Source: Polynucleobacter antarcticus (GTDB lineage: Bacteria > Pseudomonadota > Gammaproteobacteria > Burkholderiales > Burkholderiaceae). From it: a stretch of DNA of 64,000 nt. Within the stretch, counting starts at the first letter, position 1. Every line of letters starts with the position of its first letter. Location of the stretch: the NCBI RefSeq assembly GCF_013307245.1, contig NZ_CP028941.1, positions 186,001 to 250,000 of the forward strand, given 5' to 3'. The translations under genes were made by a program, and so were the position numbers. The notes under the pieces are model-generated. The model worked only from the letters and a program-made list of their open reading frames with translations, was not told the DNA's origin and did no database searches. This document shows, one piece after another, positions 60,518 through 64,000 of the stretch.

Positions 60518-61339
60518 TTACTTTGGTTTGAGTTTGAGTTCAGGCGTTAGTGTCGGGAATGCGCCATTATCGTCTTTAGGAAGGCTTTGAGTGGCATCTA
60601 TTGCACTTAAGACTGCCTGATCCCAAGCGCTGTCACCGCTACCGGAAGTAATGACCCTCGTGAGAATGGCGCCATCGGGGGCTAGCTTTACTTGAATCAC
60701 AGTTTGTTTATTGCCCTTAAAGGAATCCGCATTAAAGGTGATGTTGGCTCGTACCTTTTTAATGACCTTATCACTCCAACCAGGAGGAGCATTACCTCCT
60801 GCACCCACGCCACTGCCAACAGAGCCGCCCGTACCGCCATCGGTAGCGGCGAGTCCTCTTAAGCTCGCAATATTGGCCTCACGTCTTTTATCAGCCTCCG
60901 CATTTGCTTTGATTTGCGCTGGGGTCAGCGCAGCTGGCTTAGGCGCCTCGACTTTTTTGGGCTCTTCTTTTTTCTTCTCAGGGGGAGGAGGTGGAAGTGC
61001 TTTTACTGGCTTTGGTGTTTCTTTAGGAATTTCTTTTACAACTTCTTTCTTGGGAGGTTCTTTTTCAACTGGCTTTTTCTTGATGGCAATATCAGCTGCC
61101 CCTTCTTTCATTTCTACTTTAACTTCTGGTGCAACCGGAGTTTGAATTTGTGGTGTGGAATCCCAAAGCTCGACTTCAACACCAGAAGGTGTGCTGTTAT
61201 TCCAGCTAATGCCAATCACCAGAAAAGCAACTAAACCTAAGTGCGCTGCTAAGGAGTACGTAAAAGCTTTTTTTGTACCCCCTCTTTTTGTCTGCCGACC
61301 TCTTGATGAGGATGAGGACCAGGTTTGCGCGCTATTCAT
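60518..61339 (-). CDS. tolA: Tol-Pal system protein TolA (TonB-like C-terminus)
   Basis: Inner-membrane-anchored protein crossing the periplasm and driven by TolQR. The 273-residue protein has one N-terminal helix (about 26-46), a Lys/Glu/Pro-rich linker (EKEPPKKEVVKEIPK and PPPPPEKKKEEPKK), and a C-terminal domain reading KVRANITFNADSFKGNKQTVIQVKLAPDGAI. It is shorter than E. coli TolA (421), mainly in the linker. ATG 61339 is preferred to the upstream frame start at 61396 because it avoids overlap with tolR. Confidence 0.93.
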   Translation of the reverse strand: MNSAQTWSSSSSRGRQTKRGGTKKAFTYSLAAHLGLVAFLVIGISWNNSTPSGVEVELWDSTPQIQTPVAPEVKVEMKEGAADIAIKKKPVEKEPPKKEVVKEIPKETPKPVKALPPPPPEKKKEEPKKVEAPKPAALTPAQIKANAEADKRREANIASLRGLAATDGGTGGSVGSGVGAGGNAPPGWSDKVIKKVRANITFNADSFKGNKQTVIQVKLAPDGAILTRVITSGSGDSAWDQAVLSAIDATQSLPKDDNGAFPTLTPELKLKPK

Positions 61340-61358
61340 CAATGTAATGCAAAGAGGC

Positions 61359-61778
61359 TTACTGAGTCTTGACGGCAAGGCCAACGCGCTTAACACCGTT
61401 TTCTTTAAGTTTGGACATGACGTCCATTACCACTTCGTACTTAATCGATTTATCGGCGGCTAATACTACGGGTTGTTCAGCAGATTTTTCAGCTTGGGTG
61501 CGGGCAAAGCTTCCCAACTCAAATTTATTAAGGGTTTGAGTAGGTTCACCATCCTTACGCACAATCACATTTTCATTGGCATCAATCGTTAAAAATACGG
61601 GGGGTAAAGTTTGCACCTTTGCACCGCCTACCGTCGGTAAATTAACAACCCCAGGATTCACCATAGGTGCTGTCGCCATAAAGATGATGAGTAGCACCAG
61701 CATCACATCGATGTAAGGCACTACATTAATATCGGATATCGCCCGACGCTTGGAAGATCTTCTCAGAGAGTCGGCCAT
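61359..61778 (-). CDS. tolR: Tol-Pal system protein TolR
   Basis: ExbD-like partner of TolQ. The 139-residue protein has the N-terminal helix INVVPYIDVMLVLLIIFMATAPM, with the conserved membrane Asp that carries protons, and a periplasmic domain. It follows tolQ by 2 bp. Confidence 0.96.
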   Translation of the reverse strand: MADSLRRSSKRRAISDINVVPYIDVMLVLLIIFMATAPMVNPGVVNLPTVGGAKVQTLPPVFLTIDANENVIVRKDGEPTQTLNKFELGSFARTQAEKSAEQPVVLAADKSIKYEVVMDVMSKLKENGVKRVGLAVKTQ

Positions 61779-61780
61779 GC

Positions 61781-62437
61781 CTATTTACTCAGACCTTGGC
61801 GTTGCAAGATGTTAGTGAATTCTTCGATGAAGGTTTCAAAACGAATAGCTAAGCGATCGACATCCGTAGCGGCTCGGTTATAGGCAACCACCGCCGGGAT
61901 CGCCGCAAAAAGGCCAATTGCAGTGGCGATCAATGCCTCAGCAATACCTGGGGCAACCGCAGCTAAGGTAGCATTTTGGACATTAGCCAGACCACGGAAT
62001 GCATGCATGATCCCCCAGACGGTGCCAAAGAGGCCAATATAAGGGGATACAGAGCCAACCGATGCTAGGAAAGGCAGGTTGGCCTCAAGTAGGTCCATCT
62101 CGCGCTGGTAGGTCGCTTTCATGGCACGACGGGCAGCATCGATTTCGCGGACTTTGATGAACTCCTCCATGCCGGCTTCGAAAATGTGTTCCAAAACAGC
62201 ATTACTGCGATTATTGCGTTTGGATGCACCTAAAAGCGTATTGAGGTCACCACCAGACCAAAAATCTCGCTCAAAACGCTCTGTATCTCGTCGCACGCTG
62301 CGTAATACCGCCGTTTTCTTGAAAATAATCGTCCATGAGGCTACGGAGAGTCCGATTAATAACAACATTACCAACTGTACTAATAGGCTGGCATTGAGGA
62401 TGAGAGAGAGAAATGAGAGGTCTTGAGTAGGGGTCAT
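61781..62437 (-). CDS. tolQ: Tol-Pal system protein TolQ
   Basis: ExbB-like proton channel subunit with three membrane helices in 218 residues. Shows LEANLPFLASVGSVSPYIGLFGTVWGIMHAF and GIAEALIATAIGLFAAIPAVVAYN, the hallmark channel helices. First gene of tolQRAB-pal-cpoB-queC; its start faces glyA across 65 bp. Confidence 0.96.
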   Translation of the reverse strand: MTPTQDLSFLSLILNASLLVQLVMLLLIGLSVASWTIIFKKTAVLRSVRRDTERFERDFWSGGDLNTLLGASKRNNRSNAVLEHIFEAGMEEFIKVREIDAARRAMKATYQREMDLLEANLPFLASVGSVSPYIGLFGTVWGIMHAFRGLANVQNATLAAVAPGIAEALIATAIGLFAAIPAVVAYNRAATDVDRLAIRFETFIEEFTNILQRQGLSK

Positions 62438-62502
62438 GGTGGATTTTTGTATGATGTAGGTTGATTTTACTTAAGCAATCCAACTTCATCAGGATTATGA
62501 CC

Positions 62503-63747
62503 ATGTTTGACCGCCAAAACACCTTAGCCAAAACCGACCCTGAATTATGGGCATCCATTCAGAATGAGAATAAACGCCAAGAAGACCATATTGAGCTGAT
62601 TGCTTCTGAGAACTACACCTCTCCGGCAGTAATGCAAGCCCAGGGCTCCCAGTTGACCAATAAGTACGCCGAGGGTTATCCAGGTAAGCGTTATTACGGG
62701 GGTTGTGAGTTCGTAGACGTTGCTGAGCAATTGGCGATTGATCGGGTGAAAGTCTTATTTGGTGCTGAGGCAGCAAACGTACAGCCCCATTGCGGTGCTT
62801 CTGCAAACCAGGCAGTGTTCTTGGCTTTTCTAAAGCCTGGAGATACCTTTATGGGCATGAGTTTGGCTGAGGGCGGTCATTTGACCCATGGCATGGCCTT
62901 GAATATGAGCGGTAAGTGGTTTAACCCTATCGCGTATGGCTTGGATAAAAACGAAGAGATTGATTACGAGCAAATGGAGCGTTTAGCTCGTGAACACAAG
63001 CCAAAACTCATTATTGCTGGCGCCTCTGCTTACTCTAGAAGAATCGATTTTGAGCGCATCGGTAAACTGGCCAAAGAAGTGGGCGCAATCTTTTTGGTGG
63101 ATATGGCCCATTACGCTGGCTTGATTGCTGCGGGCGTTTATCCCAATCCTATCCCGCATGCTGATGTCGTGACATCCACTACCCATAAAGGTTTGCGCGG
63201 CCCACGTGGCGGTATTATTTTGATGAAGGCGGAACACGAAAAGGCTATTAACTCGGCAATCTTTCCTGGCTTGCAAGGCGGCCCGTTGATGCATGTGATT
63301 GCCGCTAAGGCGACTGCTTTTAAAGAGGCATTAGAACCTAGCTTTATCGATTATCAAAAACAAGTGATTGCCAATGCAAAAGCGTTAGCGGAAACACTCA
63401 TCGAGCGAGGACTACGCATTGTTTCAGGTGGGACAGATTCTCATGTGATGTTGGTGGATTTACGTGCCAAGAAAATGACCGGTAAAGAGGCTGAGCGGAT
63501 CTTAGGCGAGGCGCATATTACTTGTAATAAAAATGGCATTCCAAACGATCCAGAAAAACCCATGGTGACAAGCGGAATTCGTTTGGGTTCACCTGCTATG
63601 ACTACCCGCGGCTTTAAAGAAGCTGAGGCGAGACAGGTTGGTCATTTTATTGCAGACGTATTAGATAACCCTACGGATGCCAATAATATTGCTAAGGTTC
63701 GTGAGCAAGTGTCTGAACTTACTAAGCGCTTTCCGGTATACGGCTAA
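62503..63747 (+). CDS. glyA: Serine hydroxymethyltransferase
   Basis: PLP enzyme converting serine and tetrahydrofolate to glycine and methylene-THF, a source of one-carbon units for dTMP synthesis. The 414-residue protein has [56 protein letters not shown], and [14 protein letters not shown] with the PLP Lys. AGGA at 62491-62494 is 8 bp before ATG 62503 and only 2 bp before ATG 62497, so 62503 is the better start. nrdR starts 18 bp after the stop. Confidence 0.97.
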   Translation: MFDRQNTLAKTDPELWASIQNENKRQEDHIELIASENYTSPAVMQAQGSQLTNKYAEGYPGKRYYGGCEFVDVAEQLAIDRVKVLFGAEAANVQPHCGASANQAVFLAFLKPGDTFMGMSLAEGGHLTHGMALNMSGKWFNPIAYGLDKNEEIDYEQMERLAREHKPKLIIAGASAYSRRIDFERIGKLAKEVGAIFLVDMAHYAGLIAAGVYPNPIPHADVVTSTTHKGLRGPRGGIILMKAEHEKAINSAIFPGLQGGPLMHVIAAKATAFKEALEPSFIDYQKQVIANAKALAETLIERGLRIVSGGTDSHVMLVDLRAKKMTGKEAERILGEAHITCNKNGIPNDPEKPMVTSGIRLGSPAMTTRGFKEAEARQVGHFIADVLDNPTDANNIAKVREQVSELTKRFPVYG

Positions 63748-63765
63748 AGATTAAGAAAGAATAGA

Positions 63766-64000
63766 TTGCGCTGCCCCTTTTGCCATAACGACGATACCCA
63801 AGTTCTTGATACACGGGTATCGGATGAGGGTGACACGATCCGTCGTCGGCGTCGGTGCGCTAAGTGCGATAAGCGTTTTACTACCTATGAGCGTGTAGAG
63901 TTAGTGCTACCAGCGATTGTCAAAAAGAATGGCAGTCGCGTGGAATACAGCCACGATAAATTGGCTAGTTCAATCAAATTGGCTTTGCGTAAGCGCCCAG
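63766..64000 (+). CDS. nrdR: Transcriptional repressor NrdR (5' part; gene runs off the right edge)
   Basis: Zinc and nucleotide-responsive repressor of ribonucleotide reductase genes. The visible 78 codons show a zinc ribbon ([42 protein letters not shown]) and the start of an ATP-cone ([27 protein letters not shown]). The start is TTG 63766; the normal NrdR N-terminus MRCPFC fits it exactly, and no ATG is available. It is co-oriented with glyA. Its expected targets include the boxes at 2450-2496 upstream of nrdA. Confidence 0.95.
   Translation, partial: MRCPFCHNDDTQVLDTRVSDEGDTIRRRRRCAKCDKRFTTYERVELVLPAIVKKNGSRVEYSHDKLASSIKLALRKRP

Overview
The window looks like ordinary core chromosome of a Burkholderiaceae betaproteobacterium, most like Polynucleobacter as I know that genus. 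The reasons are moderate GC content, compact spacing, frequent TTG starts, and betaproteobacterial neighbourhoods (ffh / cytochrome-assembly gene / ampD / nrdAB; lysine-alanine-rich H1-like protein; accBC-prmA; fur / bamE / dapB / leuS / lptE / holA; tolQRAB-pal-cpoB-queC / glyA / nrdR). The taxon call is recognition, not a search. I saw no rRNA, tRNA, IS element, prophage or CRISPR array.

Layout. 1-2293: 5' part of ffh (minus), then a CcsA/YpjD-type membrane protein, a PP0621-type zinc-ribbon protein and ampD. 2330-6914: nrdA-nrdB behind a promoter with two NrdR boxes. 7070-7461: a lysine/alanine repeat protein ending at an A9 tract that looks like a -1 frameshift site. 7555-13251 (minus): PfkB kinase, prmA fused to a DUF3426-like tail, accC, accB, aroQ, a TlpA-type thioredoxin. 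13278-20006 (plus): mpl, an SDR reductase, an RNB exonuclease, a TonB-like protein, aroE, mtgA. 20097-24120: pyrF (minus), corA (plus), pncC-pgpA-thiL (minus). 24192-31226: maeB, an orphan barstar-like gene, rsmE (minus), tkt, gap. 31404-42618: fur (minus), then bamE, dapB, leuS, lptE, holA, proA, hemJ-like, rlmL, a rubredoxin and hemL. 42646-46693 (minus): apaH, photolyase, TolC-like. 46835-50529: uppP, DUF2721, trmB, gabD (minus). 50623-56619: riboflavin genes on both strands (ribBA-ribH-nusB minus; ribD-ribE plus) with four minor-pilin genes between them. 56674-57057: orphan HigA-like antitoxin. 57064-62437 (minus): Tol-Pal operon with queC. 62503-64000: glyA and the start of nrdR.

Connections. 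NrdR, encoded at the right edge, is the expected repressor of nrdAB, encoded near the left edge, and two NrdR-box-like sites lie at the nrdA promoter. Envelope functions recur: Tol-Pal, BamE, LptE, UppP, MtgA, Mpl, AmpD and TolC. The rib genes supply flavin; the RibA half of RibBA lacks the zinc cysteines and is probably inactive.

The most interesting signals are reading-frame irregularities and unpaired genes. They are the A9 slippery site with a downstream stem in the H1-like gene, an A5 tract separating a PP0621 domain from AmpD, a TGA exactly where the -1 glycine of a prepilin leader should be, the PrmA-DUF3426 fusion, and orphan barstar and HigA genes. I did not find a clearly new multi-gene system.
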